64,000 bases of DNA from assembly GCF_033100095.1 (NCBI RefSeq), contig NZ_CP136921.1, positions 1,892,501 to 1,956,500 of the forward strand. Direction: 5' to 3'. The stretch comes from Diaphorobacter limosus (lineage in GTDB: Bacteria; Pseudomonadota; Gammaproteobacteria; Burkholderiales; Burkholderiaceae_C). Positions within the stretch are counted from its first letter, which is position 1; each line of letters starts with the position of its first letter. This document shows, in pieces, positions 1 through 7,936 of this stretch. The translations under genes were made by a program, and so were the position numbers. The notes below the pieces were generated by a model, which was not told the origin of the DNA, searched no databases, and worked only from the letters and a program-made list of their open reading frames with translations.

Positions 1-1
1 C

Positions 2-1312
2 TGCCAGATGAACGAGTACGACTCGGCCAAGATGGCCGACGTTCTGGGCGCAGCGCAGGACTATGTGGAAACCAGCAACCCCGAAGAGGCCGACCTGATC
101 CTCTTCAACACCTGCTCGGTCCGCGAGAAGGCGCAAGAAAAAGTCTTCAGCGACCTGGGCCGCGTCAAGCACCTCAAGGAAAAAGGCGTGCTCATCGGCG
201 TGGGCGGCTGCGTCGCCAGCCAGGAGGGCGAGGAGATCATCAAGCGCGCACCCTTCGTGGACGTGGTCTTCGGCCCGCAGACCCTTCACCGCCTGCCCGA
301 CCTGCTGAACGCGCGCCAGAAGCAACACAAACCCCAGGTGGACATCAGCTTCCCCGAGATCGAGAAGTTCGACCACCTGCCGCCCGCGCGCGTCGAGGGC
401 GCAAGCGCCTTCGTCTCCATCATGGAGGGCTGCTCCAAATACTGCAGCTACTGCGTGGTGCCCTACACGCGCGGCGAGGAGGTCAGCCGCCCGTTCGAGG
501 ACCTGCTGGTCGAGGTCGCGGGTCTTGCCGACCAGGGCGTAAAGGAGGTCACACTCCTGGGCCAGAACGTCAACGCCTACCTGGGCAAGATGGGCGACAC
601 GCAAGACACAGCCGACTTTGCCCTGCTGCTGGAATACGTGGCCGAGATACCCGGCATAGAGCGCATCCGCTACACCACCAGCCACCCCAACGAGTTCACG
701 CCGCGCCTGATCGAGGCCTACGCCAAAATCCCGAAGCTGGTCAGCCACCTGCACCTGCCCGTGCAGCATGGCAGCGACCGCATCCTGATGGCCATGAAGC
801 GCGGCTACACCGCTATGGAGTACAAGAGCACGGTGAGAAAGCTCAAGGCCATACGCCCCGACATGGCCATGAGCAGCGACTTCATCGTCGGCTTTCCCGG
901 CGAGACCGAGGAAGACTTCCAGAAAATGATGAAGCTCATTCACGACGTGCGCTTCGACAACTCCTTCAGCTTCATCTTCAGCCCCCGCCCCGGCACCCCC
1001 GCCGCCAACCTGGCCGACGACACGCCGCACGACGTGAAACTGCGCCGCCTGCAAGAACTGCAGGCCGTCATCAACCGCAACATCCTGGAAATCAGCCAGG
1101 AACGCGTGGGCACGGTGCAGCGCCTGCTGGTCGAGGGCCTCTCCAAACGCGACGGCAACGAGCTCATGGGCCGCACCGAATGCAACCGCGTGGTCAACTT
1201 CCCCGGCCACGAACGCCTGATAGGCCAACTGATAGACGTGAAGATCACCGAGGCACGCACCTACACCCTGCGCGGCGAGGTGGTGATGCAGGAGTCGGGT
1301 CAGGCACTATAA
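2..1312 (+). CDS. miaB: tRNA-2-methylthio-N6-dimethylallyladenosine synthase MiaB (5' truncated by window edge)
   Basis: MiaB is a radical-SAM methylthiotransferase that adds a 2-methylthio group to i6A37 in tRNAs reading UNN codons. The frame is open to the left edge and begins Cys-Gln before Met-Asn-Glu-Tyr-Asp-Ser. That is the conserved GCQMNEYDS region of the N-terminal UPF0004 domain, so the true start lies a few codons outside the window. Further cluster cysteines are visible in NTCSVRE and GVGGCVASQ. The radical-SAM CxxxCxxC (CSKYCSYC) is near residues 142-149 counted from the first internal Met. A TRAM domain ends the protein. No downstream gene lies on the same strand. Confidence 0.97.
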   Translation, partial: CQMNEYDSAKMADVLGAAQDYVETSNPEEADLILFNTCSVREKAQEKVFSDLGRVKHLKEKGVLIGVGGCVASQEGEEIIKRAPFVDVVFGPQTLHRLPDLLNARQKQHKPQVDISFPEIEKFDHLPPARVEGASAFVSIMEGCSKYCSYCVVPYTRGEEVSRPFEDLLVEVAGLADQGVKEVTLLGQNVNAYLGKMGDTQDTADFALLLEYVAEIPGIERIRYTTSHPNEFTPRLIEAYAKIPKLVSHLHLPVQHGSDRILMAMKRGYTAMEYKSTVRKLKAIRPDMAMSSDFIVGFPGETEEDFQKMMKLIHDVRFDNSFSFIFSPRPGTPAANLADDTPHDVKLRRLQELQAVINRNILEISQERVGTVQRLLVEGLSKRDGNELMGRTECNRVVNFPGHERLIGQLIDVKITEARTYTLRGEVVMQESGQAL

Positions 1313-1394
1313 AAGACGCAGCATTAGGCGATTGCACTGTCTGTGCTTGCGCACTAAACAATACTTTTCAGACAGCAACCGATGCCATCTGTGT

Positions 1395-1448
1395 GTAGGA
1401 GCGGCTTCAGCCGCGAACGGCGTCATTCGCGGCTGAAGCCGCTCCTAC
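1395..1448. repeat. REP-like perfect palindrome
   Basis: Two perfect 23-nt arms (1395-1417 and 1426-1448, beginning GTAGGAGCGGCTTCAGCC) are separated by an 8-nt loop. It lies 83 bp after miaB and just before the 3' end of the convergent Uma2-type gene. It could fold in RNA from either strand, but there is no T-run, so I call it a repetitive extragenic palindrome rather than a terminator. Sequences of this form are common in gammaproteobacteria and betaproteobacteria. Confidence 0.85.
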
Positions 1449-1484
1449 AAACCTGTTAACTGAGAGGTACTGACCCCAAAAACA

Positions 1485-2039
1485 TCACACATCCGCATAC
1501 ACCTCGGCCAGTGGCAGCGCCAGCTCCAGGCAGTCCAGCCAGATCTCGCCCGCGTCGTGGTACTCCACGCGCCAGTCGGTGGCGCGGCGGTACAGCTCCA
1601 CGCGCCGCGCCTCCTGCTCCACCAGCAGATACGCCTGCAGGCTGGGCAGGCTCTGGTAGGCCAGCAGCTTTTCGCGCCGATCGATGCGCGCGGTAGATTC
1701 CGACAGCACCTCGACGATCAGGCAGGGCGAGCGCCTGAAATACGGATCCCGATCCTGCGGGTCGCAGGACAGCAGCAGATCCGGGTAATAAAAACAGGTC
1801 TTGCCGCCAATCTCCAGCCGCAGCTTCATGTCGGACGTGAACAGCTGGCAGCCCTTGCGCCGCGCCGCCGGCGTCATCGAGTAGGCCAGGGCATTCAGGA
1901 TCAGGCCATGCCGGTCGCTGGCCCCGGTCATCGCATACACCTGCCCGTCGATGTACTCATGGCGCAGCTCGCTGTGCCGCTCGCCATCCAGATACTCCTG
2001 CTCGCCAATGAAATGCCTGGGTGGGCTCGATACCGTCAT
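1485..2039 (-). CDS. Uma2-family (DUF820) PD-(D/E)xK nuclease-like protein
   Basis: This 184-residue protein has the Uma2 layout: an N-terminal EYLDGERHSELRHEYIDG segment, then YYPDLLL, then LIVEVLSEST. The Asp of YYPD and the Glu of VEV fit the PD-(D/E)xK nuclease core, and a basic segment RREKLLAYQ follows. The family is often annotated as a restriction-endonuclease-like protein. Its cellular role is poorly known, and members tend to occur in accessory regions. Here it lies beside a palindromic repeat and a decayed gene, consistent with mobile DNA. The start is the ATG at 2039. Confidence 0.85.
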   Translation of the reverse strand: MTVSSPPRHFIGEQEYLDGERHSELRHEYIDGQVYAMTGASDRHGLILNALAYSMTPAARRKGCQLFTSDMKLRLEIGGKTCFYYPDLLLSCDPQDRDPYFRRSPCLIVEVLSESTARIDRREKLLAYQSLPSLQAYLLVEQEARRVELYRRATDWRVEYHDAGEIWLDCLELALPLAEVYADV

Positions 2040-2258
2040 GGGAACCCCTTTCCTCGCATGCGCTGCAGTCTACGCCCGATCGGCCGCCATGCAGTCCCGA
2101 AACCCAACCGCATGGGTGGCGTCTGATCTTGGCGAGGTCTAACGCCACCTCGCCCGCTGGAGCAAAACACGGCCAATCACATCAAAAAGAAGAGCTACTA
2201 CCGCCCAAACAGCAAGCCTTATGGCCAGTTTTCAGCAAACAATTGGAGTCTGACCCCA

Positions 2259-2557
2259 ATTACCCCCGCCATCCGCGCCGTAACCGATGCCGCCCTGCAC
2301 GCCAAAGGCTGGCGCTCCTCCACCGGCAAGCCCGGCCACCACCAGACCACCATTCAATGACTGGTGCACACCCTGGACGTATCCCCACCGTCGTGCGCGT
2401 ACTCGACGCCCTGCGCAAGCAACGCAACCTCAGTGACTACGAGGGGGAGACGGTGACGGGGCAAGCCCTGCAAGAATGCCTGCAGCAAGCCGATACTCTT
2501 TGCCGACTGGCCGAGGACAAGCTGCGCAGCCACGGAATTGATTCAATGGGAATCTGA
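2259..2557 (+). pseudogene. Decayed HEPN-like small protein gene
   Basis: In one frame from 2259 the sequence reads ITPAIRAVTDAALHAKGWRS... and then GKPGHHQTTIQ before a TGA stop at 2358-2360. The continuing homology-like part (TVVRVLDALRKQRNLSDYEG...ALQECLQQADTL) is in another frame from about 2387. This order, AALxAKGWR, GHHQTTIQ, VLDALRKQRNLSDY, then a helix with AxxLLxxAxxxL, matches a small HEPN-like family seen next to nucleotidyltransferase or DNA-binding genes. At least one stop and one frameshift break it, and no intact N-terminus is visible. The rest of 2040-2599 shows no other gene. Family assignment is from memory of the motif order. Confidence 0.6.
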
Positions 2558-2599
2558 CCCCCCGATTTTCCGCTCTCAATCTTCCGCAGGCAACGCTCA

Positions 2600-3379
2600 T
2601 CACCACCCATCCAGCGGCAAGAATGCGCGCGGCTGGCCTGATGCCCGCTCCACGATCACCACCCAGTCCGCCGGGCTGGCCTTTTCGGCGTCCAGCGGCA
2701 GGTAGCCGGCGCTGTCGTCGGTCAAGCCCTTGAGCGTGAGCGTCGCATCAATCGATGCCGCAGCCTGCGGGTGCTTGGCCTTGAGTGTGGCCATGGGTTT
2801 CAGCTCTGCTTGCAAGGTGGTCTTCTGCGACTCATAGGGCACCCAGCGATCGGGGCGGAAGGACGGGTGCAGGCCCTGCAGCGACGCTGTCACGCTTTGC
2901 GGAAAGTTCGGATCGGTCGCTTCTGTCAGCTTGGCGCCCACCATGCGCGGTCCGCCGTAACCCGGCGAGCGGAATTCAGGCCGGGTTTCGGGCCACTTGT
3001 CCACATCCACATCGGACATGCTAACAACGCGAAAGCGGTTGCCCTCATACGACAGGAAGATCGGTCGCGCCGCGGCCAAGCTGTACAGGCCGTAGGCCAG
3101 CGCTGCAAATTGCAGCGTGACGATGATGCCGATGTCGCGCGCCAGTTCGGAACACGGCTTGCGCCGATCAAACACCACAAGTGTCATCAACGGCCCGCAC
3201 ACCGCGTCCACCATCACCACTAGCCCAAACAGGGCAAAGCCCCCTGCAAGCGCGGCATACGGAGCGGGGTACCAGAGTCCGAACACCAACCATGCCACCA
3301 CCGCCGCCACGACGGCACTTGCACCCAGATGCTTGGCCGCCGCACCCAGTGCCGGCCCCATGCGCCCTCGAATCGACAT
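2600..3379 (-). CDS. tfpZ: TfpX/TfpZ-family type IV pilin accessory protein
   Basis: This 259-residue inner-membrane protein has about three N-terminal hydrophobic segments (roughly residues 15-35, 40-62 and 83-103), then a soluble periplasmic-type C-terminal half. The segment DAVCGPLMTLVVFDRRKP and the later FLSYEGNRFRVVSMSDVD are typical of the TfpX/TfpZ family. Genes of this family sit directly downstream of pilA in many type IV pilus producers, where they help assembly of their cognate pilin. Here it follows pilA on the same strand, with a hairpin in the 77-bp gap. The function is inferred from family and position. Confidence 0.85.
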   Translation of the reverse strand: MSIRGRMGPALGAAAKHLGASAVVAAVVAWLVFGLWYPAPYAALAGGFALFGLVVMVDAVCGPLMTLVVFDRRKPCSELARDIGIIVTLQFAALAYGLYSLAAARPIFLSYEGNRFRVVSMSDVDVDKWPETRPEFRSPGYGGPRMVGAKLTEATDPNFPQSVTASLQGLHPSFRPDRWVPYESQKTTLQAELKPMATLKAKHPQAAASIDATLTLKGLTDDSAGYLPLDAEKASPADWVVIVERASGQPRAFLPLDGW

Positions 3380-3404
3380 AAATCACGACTTTCCAGCACA
3401 AAGG

Positions 3405-3428
3405 AAAAGACCGCTGCAGCGGTCTTTT
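3405..3428. terminator. Perfect-palindrome terminator between pilA and tfpZ
   Basis: A 24-bp perfect palindrome has AAAAGACCGC as its left end and its complement as its right end, so each strand ends in a short T-run. It probably limits read-through from the strongly expressed pilin gene into tfpZ. That is a common way to keep accessory protein levels low. Confidence 0.75.
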
Positions 3429-3456
3429 CAACTACAGCACGACTCCACAAACGGAA

Positions 3457-3969
3457 TCAACGGCACTCGGAGGGTGCGTAACGAGCGGGCAAAGTACCAG
3501 CAACCACACCGACAAATCCGCCTGCAGCTGCACCAACCGCTGCACAACGCCAAGATACGGGCTGACTGGGCGGCGTGAAGGCAGCGGTACCAGTGGGCAA
3601 AGCTGTACCAATAGGTGCGTTCGGTGTAAAGGTCAGCGTTCCGTTACCAGCGGCTGCGGTCGTAGTAATGGTGATGATTCCGGTGGCAGGCACAATCGTG
3701 GGAGAGTTAGCGGCCACCCCTTTCGTCGCCGCGGTGGGTGCGGTGTAGCCGGTGTTGTAACCAGTGCCCAAAGCTCCGGGGTTTCCACCGCCCAAGAAGT
3801 CGGCCACGTTGATCTTTGCTGGTGTTACAAGGGTCAATGCTTCCGACACACGGGCACGCACCGTGTAATCCTGATAAGCCGGCAGCGCCACGGCCGCCAA
3901 AATGCCAATGATCGCCACCACGATCATCAGTTCGATCAGGGTGAAACCCTTTTGCAAAGTTGCTTTCAT
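3457..3969 (-). CDS. pilA: Type IV major pilin (prepilin)
   Basis: This is a 170-residue type IVa prepilin. The short basic leader MKATLQKG is followed by the class III signal [23 protein letters not shown]. PilD would cleave after Gly8 and methylate Phe+1, and Glu+5 is present. Two cysteines close to the C-terminus (SWRCAA and PSECR) would form the D-region disulfide loop. The middle is rich in Thr, Ala and Gly. The frame is open upstream, but I chose the ATG at 3969 because GAGGGA precedes it at good spacing and because the leader length fits. It is expressed from a sigma-54 promoter at 4023-4038. Confidence 0.96.
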   Translation of the reverse strand: MKATLQKGFTLIELMIVVAIIGILAAVALPAYQDYTVRARVSEALTLVTPAKINVADFLGGGNPGALGTGYNTGYTAPTAATKGVAANSPTIVPATGIITITTTAAAGNGTLTFTPNAPIGTALPTGTAAFTPPSQPVSWRCAAVGAAAGGFVGVVAGTLPARYAPSECR

Positions 3970-4022
3970 CACAAGTCCCTCATTCAGAAAAAACAGGCAC
4001 CAGGCCTGGGCGAAGTACCTAG

Positions 4023-4038
4023 CGCAAGCGGCGTGCCA
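4023..4038 (-). promoter_or_regulatory. Sigma-54 (-24/-12) promoter of pilA
   Basis: On the minus strand the sequence reads TGGCACG-CCGC-TTGCG, a near-perfect match to the RpoN consensus TGGCACG-N4-TTGC(A/T). The predicted start site is near 4011, giving a 5' leader of about 40 nt to the pilA ATG at 3969. A PilR-like sigma-54 activator is encoded at 9884-11368. Confidence 0.88.
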
Positions 4039-4093
4039 GCCTGAAAACGGGGCAAAAACGGCAAAAAGCGGCGCCCTGTCGCCGTAACACATA

Positions 4094-4163
4094 GACACGT
4101 AAAGTTACGTCGCCGCCATCCAGCGACACCTGCACACTTTTTGTCGCAAATTTTGCGCGACAC
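4094..4163 (-). promoter_or_regulatory. Candidate PilR upstream activating sites (three GTGTC motifs)
   Basis: Three minus-strand GTGTC motifs occur at 4094-4098, 4125-4129 and 4159-4163, about 31-34 bp apart. They lie roughly 60-125 bp upstream of the -24 element. Pseudomonas aeruginosa PilR is reported to bind (C/G)TGTC-type sites upstream of pilA. Spacing of about three helical turns would place them on one face. This is inference from motif and position only. Confidence 0.45.
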
Positions 4164-4195
4164 GACCCATGGGGAACGCCCCATAGAATCGGCGC

Positions 4196-4723
4196 ATGTC
4201 CGTACTTCCCGCCCCCTGCATCAGCCTGAACACCGCCGCCGTGCTCTCCGGGCGCAGCGTGCGCACCTGGCAGCGGCGCATAGAGGAGGGGCTGGTGCCG
4301 CGCCTGGGAGACGAGCGCGGGCGGGCGCTGGTGGCGTGGGATGCGGTGCGGCCGGCGCTGGCGCTGCGGCTGGACGAGGCCGAGGTGGAGCTGCTGGTGC
4401 GCGCCGACCAGGGCGACGCCCGGGCCCAGGCCGAGGTGGGCGCGCTATTCGCACTGGCGGCCCTGCGCGACGCCAAGGCAGCCGCGCCCTCCAATCTGGG
4501 AGGGGGCAGCGCCATGCCCGCGCTGCACTTTCTCACGCGGGCCGCCGAGCAGGGCGAGGCGGACGCCATGCACTGGCTGGGCCTGCTGCACGCCGCCGGG
4601 TTGGGCGAGTCCGGCGACGGCGACGCCCTGGCGCTGATGTGGGTGGCCCGGGCCGCAGCGCACGGGCATGCGATTGCGGCGCGGCAGCTGGCGGGTTTGC
4701 TGCCGGCAGCGGCAGCGGTTTAA
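4196..4723 (+). CDS. Sel1-repeat-like protein
   Basis: This 175-residue protein has an N-terminal segment (about 10-50, TAAVLSGRSVRTWQRRIEEG) resembling a MerR/excisionase-type helix-turn-helix. Two or more Sel1-like units follow (ALHFLTRAAEQGEADAMHWLGLLHAAG and ALMWVARAAAHGHAIAARQLAGLL). Sel1 repeats are protein-binding helical pairs. It is divergent from pilA with a 226-bp gap that carries the pilA promoter, so a link to pilus regulation is possible but unproven. The start ATG at 4196 has no clear ribosome site. Confidence 0.75.
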   Translation: MSVLPAPCISLNTAAVLSGRSVRTWQRRIEEGLVPRLGDERGRALVAWDAVRPALALRLDEAEVELLVRADQGDARAQAEVGALFALAALRDAKAAAPSNLGGGSAMPALHFLTRAAEQGEADAMHWLGLLHAAGLGESGDGDALALMWVARAAAHGHAIAARQLAGLLPAAAAV

Positions 4724-4760
4724 AAACGATAGCTGGTTGCGCTTAATCTGCATGGGTTGA
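4721..4760 (+). repeat. Half copy of the AGCT/CGCTT interspersed element
   Basis: The stretch AAAACGATAGCTGGTTGCGCTT begins at the stop codon of the Sel1-like gene. It matches the left arm of the palindromic element seen complete at 5590 and 25231. The right arm is not recognisable. Confidence 0.5.
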
Positions 4761-4806
4761 GGCGGTTTTTGTCCGATTTGCAATACGCATCAAATACGGT
4801 TGCCTG

Positions 4807-4841
4807 CCCTCACCCCTGCCCTCTCCCAGAGGGAGAGGGGG
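4807..4841. repeat. CCCTCACCCC...GGGAGAGGG interspersed repeat (copy 1)
   Basis: CCCTCACCCCTGCCCTCTCC is followed by a short loop and GGGAGAGGGGG, forming an imperfect hairpin. A second copy lies at 37466-37501. This type of repeat is widely scattered in intergenic regions of proteobacteria. Confidence 0.7.
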
Positions 4842-4919
4842 TAAAACCGGCGCAACCGCTCAGCGCAATGGTGCAGGCCTTCCATGTTTCCATGATGGTT
4901 TAGCCGGATGCTGGATTAT

Positions 4920-4939
4920 TTGTATCTTGTTTTATACAA
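4920..4939. promoter_or_regulatory. Candidate operator/promoter of the toxin-antitoxin operon
   Basis: An inverted repeat TTGTAT-N8-ATACAA lies just upstream of the toxin ATG at 4947, in an AT-rich patch unlike its surroundings. It overlaps a possible -10 (TATACA). The antitoxin has a helix-turn-helix and would be expected to autoregulate at such a site. There is no Shine-Dalgarno sequence in the few bases before the ATG, so the mRNA could be leaderless. Confidence 0.45.
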
Positions 4940-4946
4940 TTGACGC

Positions 4947-5237
4947 ATGCGAACCATCCACACCACCGAGACATTCGGTGACTGGTTTGCGGGACTGCGG
5001 GACAAGCACGCCGAAAAACGCATACAGGCACGAATTCGCCGGGCGGAGTTGGGCAACTTCGGTGATTACGCACCGGTTGGCGAAGGCATATCGGAAATGC
5101 GGATTCACTACGGGCCGGGCTATCGCGTGTATTTCACACAGCGCGGCATGGAGATCGTGATCCTGCTGGCCGGTGGCGACAAGTCCACCCAGACCAAGGA
5201 CATCAAGACCGCGCTGGGGCTGGCGCGGCAACTGTAA
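4947..5237 (+). CDS. RelE/ParE-superfamily toxin (HI1419/HigB-like)
   Basis: This 96-residue protein has the addiction-module killer layout: an N-terminal basic helical pair (DKHAEKRIQARIRRAELGNFGD) followed by the strand-rich core (VGEGISEMRIHYGPGYRVYF...IVILLAGGDKSTQTKDIKTA). This matches the HI1419-type family within the RelE/ParE fold, whose members usually cleave mRNA or inhibit gyrase. The target here is not known. It is the first gene of a two-gene operon, toxin before antitoxin as usual for this family, with 12 bp between them. Confidence 0.9.
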   Translation: MRTIHTTETFGDWFAGLRDKHAEKRIQARIRRAELGNFGDYAPVGEGISEMRIHYGPGYRVYFTQRGMEIVILLAGGDKSTQTKDIKTALGLARQL

Positions 5238-5249
5238 GGAGAAGCCACC

Positions 5250-5552
5250 ATGGGAACCCTGAAACTGCGTAAATGGGACAGTGCCGAGCATCTCAAGACT
5301 GAGGAGGACATGGTGCTGTACCTGCAAGCCTGCATGGAGGAAGCCGGCGATGACGCCGCCTTCATCGCGGCTGCCCTGGGCGACATTGCCCGCGCCAAGG
5401 GCATGAGCCAGCTCGCGAAGGAAACGGGCCTGGGGCGCGAGAGCCTGTACAAGGCACTGTCGGGCGAGGGCAACCCGAGTTTTGGCACCATCCTGAAGGT
5501 GATGCACGCACTGGGCTTGAAGCTGCAGCCCCAGGCCATGGGCCAGGCCTGA
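5250..5552 (+). CDS. Addiction-module antidote protein (HI1420-like, HTH)
   Basis: This 100-residue antitoxin partners the preceding toxin. The N-terminal third (SAEHLKTEEDMVLYLQACMEEA) is the HI1420-type region. The C-terminal half carries a lambda-repressor-like helix-turn-helix (GMSQLAKETGLGRESLYKALSG, then NPSFGTILKVMHALGLKL). AAGGAG precedes the ATG at good distance. It should neutralise the toxin and repress the operon. A palindromic repeat that may terminate transcription follows. Confidence 0.9.
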   Translation: MGTLKLRKWDSAEHLKTEEDMVLYLQACMEEAGDDAAFIAAALGDIARAKGMSQLAKETGLGRESLYKALSGEGNPSFGTILKVMHALGLKLQPQAMGQA

Positions 5553-5589
5553 AACGCGGTGGCGCCAGCTTGCACCGCGTTCTAGTCAA

Positions 5590-5648
5590 AAAAACAAAAA
5601 AATAGCTCTAGCGCTTTACCAGCAAGCGCAAGCAGCTATTGTTTTTGC
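5590..5648. repeat. Full AGCT/CGCTT palindromic element, likely bidirectional terminator
   Basis: The arms AATAGCTCTAGCGCTT and AAGCGCAAGCAGCTATT surround the loop TACCAGC. A-rich and T-rich flanks give T-runs on both strands. It lies between the convergent antitoxin gene and ffh, so it can serve as the terminator for both. It is one of about a dozen related elements in the window. Confidence 0.7.
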
Positions 5649-5670
5649 ATTGATGCCGGCTGGCCACCGG

Positions 5671-7044
5671 CTAGAAAGGCATGCCGGGCATGCCTTTCAT
5701 GCCCTTCATGCCGCCCATCTTCTTCATCAGCTTCATCAGGCCGCCGCCCTTCATCTTCTTCATCATGCCCTGCATCTGATCGAACTCATTGAGCAGGCGG
5801 TTGACCTCCTGCACCTGCACGCCGGCGCCCATGGCGATGCGCTTCTTGCGCGTGGCCTTGATGAGTTCGGGCTTGCGGCGCTCCTGGGCGGTCATGCTGC
5901 AGATGATGCCCTCCTTGCGGCGGATGTCGCGCTCGGCCTTGTCCATGTCCACCTGGCCGGCCTTGGCAGTCAGCTGGGCGGGCAGCTTGTCCATCAGGCT
6001 CGACAGCCCGCCCATCTGCTTCATCTGCTGCAGCTGGGCCAGAAAGTCGTTTAGGTCGAAGCCGTCGCCGCTCTTGACCTTGGCGGCGAGCTTTTGCGCC
6101 GCCTCCATGTCCACCCCGGCCGTCACCTGCTCGACCAGGGCCACGATGTCGCCCATGCCCAGGATGCGGCCGGCGTGGCGCTCGGCGTCGAAGACCTCCA
6201 GGCCGTCGATCTTCTCGGACACGCCGGCGAACTTGATGGGCGCGCCCGTCACCTGGCGCACCGACAGCGCCGCGCCGCCGCGCGAGTCGCCGTCCAGTTT
6301 TGTCAGCACGATGCCGGTGAGCGGCAGCGCCTCTTTGAAGGCGCGGGCGGTATTCACCGCGTCCTGGCCCTGCATGGCATCCACCACGAACAGGGTCTCG
6401 ACCGGGTTCAGCACGGCATGCAGGTCCTTGATCTCCTGCATCAACAGTTCATCGATGGCCAGGCGGCCGGCGGTATCGACCAGCAGCACGTCGAAGTAAT
6501 GCTTTTTGGCGTAGTCCAGCGCGGCCAGGGCGATGTCGCGCGGCTTCTGGTCGGGCGTGCTGGCAAACCACTCGGCGCCGGCCTGCTTGCTGACGGTCTT
6601 GAGCTGCTCTATGGCCGCCGGGCGGTACACGTCGCCCGAGACGGTGAGCACCTTCTTCTTGCGCTTCTCTATCAGGTGCTTGGCCAGTTTTGCCGTGGTG
6701 GTGGTCTTGCCCGCGCCCTGCAGGCCGGCCATCAGGATGACGGCGGGGGGCTGGGCGGCCAGATTGATGTCGGCCACGCCGTCGCCCATGGTGGCGGCCA
6801 GTTCCTTGTTGACTATGCCCACCAGCGCCTGGCCGGGCTTGAGGCTGCCCAGCACCTCCTGACCCAGGGCCTTGTCCTTGACGCGGGCGATGAAGTCGCG
6901 CACCACGGGCAGGGCCACGTCGGCCTCCAGCAGCGCCATGCGCACCTCGCGCAGCATGTCCTGGACGTTGGATTCGGTGATGCGGGCCTGGCCGCGCATC
7001 TCCTTGACGAGACGGGTGAGTTTGTCGGTGAGTGCGGAGGCCAT
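5671..7044 (-). CDS. ffh: Signal recognition particle GTPase Ffh
   Basis: Ffh binds signal sequences of nascent membrane proteins together with 4.5S RNA and docks with FtsY. The protein is 457 residues long. The N domain (MASALTDKLTRLVKEMRGQA) is followed by the G domain with P-loop GLQGAGKTTTTAKLAKHL, DTAGRL and TKLDGDSRGG. A methionine-rich M domain ends in repeated MKGM/GGMKGM. The upstream frame is open, but the ATG at 7044 gives the canonical N-terminus. It is divergent from the CcsA-like gene. Confidence 0.97.
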   Translation of the reverse strand: MASALTDKLTRLVKEMRGQARITESNVQDMLREVRMALLEADVALPVVRDFIARVKDKALGQEVLGSLKPGQALVGIVNKELAATMGDGVADINLAAQPPAVILMAGLQGAGKTTTTAKLAKHLIEKRKKKVLTVSGDVYRPAAIEQLKTVSKQAGAEWFASTPDQKPRDIALAALDYAKKHYFDVLLVDTAGRLAIDELLMQEIKDLHAVLNPVETLFVVDAMQGQDAVNTARAFKEALPLTGIVLTKLDGDSRGGAALSVRQVTGAPIKFAGVSEKIDGLEVFDAERHAGRILGMGDIVALVEQVTAGVDMEAAQKLAAKVKSGDGFDLNDFLAQLQQMKQMGGLSSLMDKLPAQLTAKAGQVDMDKAERDIRRKEGIICSMTAQERRKPELIKATRKKRIAMGAGVQVQEVNRLLNEFDQMQGMMKKMKGGGLMKLMKKMGGMKGMKGMPGMPF

Positions 7045-7138
7045 TGCGCCAAGTGCTCCAGTGGTATCGGCGCTGGGCTTGCCGGCTGCCGGTGGCCCGG
7101 CCCTGGGAACCAGGGGCAAGGGGCTAAACTTCAATCCC

Positions 7139-7936
7139 ATGATTTTACCCAGTGCTTCCCCGTCAACATGGCTGCTGGCCCTGGTGACGGCCGCCGCCTA
7201 TGCGATTGGCGCGGCCGTGGCCTCGCGCAGCCAGGCCAGCCGCAGCCACCTGGCGATGGCGCCGGCCTGGGCGTTGCATGCCGGCGCCATTGGCTGGAGC
7301 CAGCTGGGCGGTGCGCCCCACTTCGGATTTGCCGCCGCGCTGTCGATGACGGCCTGGCTGGTGCTGACCATCTACGCGCTGGAGCGCGAGCTGTTTCCGC
7401 AGATGCGCACGCGCTGGGCGCTGGGCGCGCTGGGCGGCGTGGCCGTGCTGCTGGCGGCGCTGTTTCCGGGCCGGCCACTGCAGGCCACGGCATCACCCTG
7501 GATGCCGCTGCACCTGACCCTGGGCATTGCCTGCTATGGCCTGTTTGCCGCCGCCGTGGCCCATGCCTGGCTGATGAGCCGCGCGGAGCGGCAGATGCGC
7601 CAGGCCACCCAACTGCACAGCAGCCTGCCGCTGCTCACGCTGGAGCGCCTGACCTTTCGCTTCGTGCGCTGGGGCTTTGCGCTGCTGTCGGCCACGCTGG
7701 TGGCGGGCTGGCTGTTCAGCGAGCAGCTCTACGGCCGCGCCTGGCTGTGGGATCACAAGGCGGTGTTCTCGGTGCTGGCCTGGGTCACCTTTGCCGTGCT
7801 GCTGCTGGGGCGCGCACGCTTTGGCTGGCGCGGCCGCAACGCCGTGCGCGTGCTGTATGCGGGCGCCATGCTGCTGCTGCTGGCCTATGTGGGCTCGCGC
7901 TTCGTGCTTGAAGTGGTGCTGGGGCGCACGACATGA
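7139..7936 (+). CDS. CcsA/YpjD-like cytochrome c assembly inner-membrane protein
   Basis: This 265-residue integral membrane protein has about eight hydrophobic segments. It shows the CcsA/CcmC-type region (LHLTLGIACYGLFAAAVAHAW and, near the C-terminus, WLWDHKAVFSVLAWVTFAVLL) with conserved His and Trp residues. The family handles heme during cytochrome c maturation. The YpjD-like members found next to ffh have no proven role. The ATG at 7139 is chosen over upstream starts because the hydrophobic N-terminus begins there. It overlaps the next gene by 4 bp (ATGA), indicating coupling. Confidence 0.85.
   Translation: MILPSASPSTWLLALVTAAAYAIGAAVASRSQASRSHLAMAPAWALHAGAIGWSQLGGAPHFGFAAALSMTAWLVLTIYALERELFPQMRTRWALGALGGVAVLLAALFPGRPLQATASPWMPLHLTLGIACYGLFAAAVAHAWLMSRAERQMRQATQLHSSLPLLTLERLTFRFVRWGFALLSATLVAGWLFSEQLYGRAWLWDHKAVFSVLAWVTFAVLLLGRARFGWRGRNAVRVLYAGAMLLLLAYVGSRFVLEVVLGRTT

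Noticed and set aside
1395..1448. Palindrome after miaB as a rho-independent terminator
   Set aside because: Perfect stem but no T-run on either side; REP-like repeat is the better reading.
2021..2557. A 178-codon plus-strand frame overlapping the Uma2 gene start
   Set aside because: Only its last third has gene-like content; the first part is unrelated and the homologous upstream part is in another frame. Annotated as a pseudogene instead.
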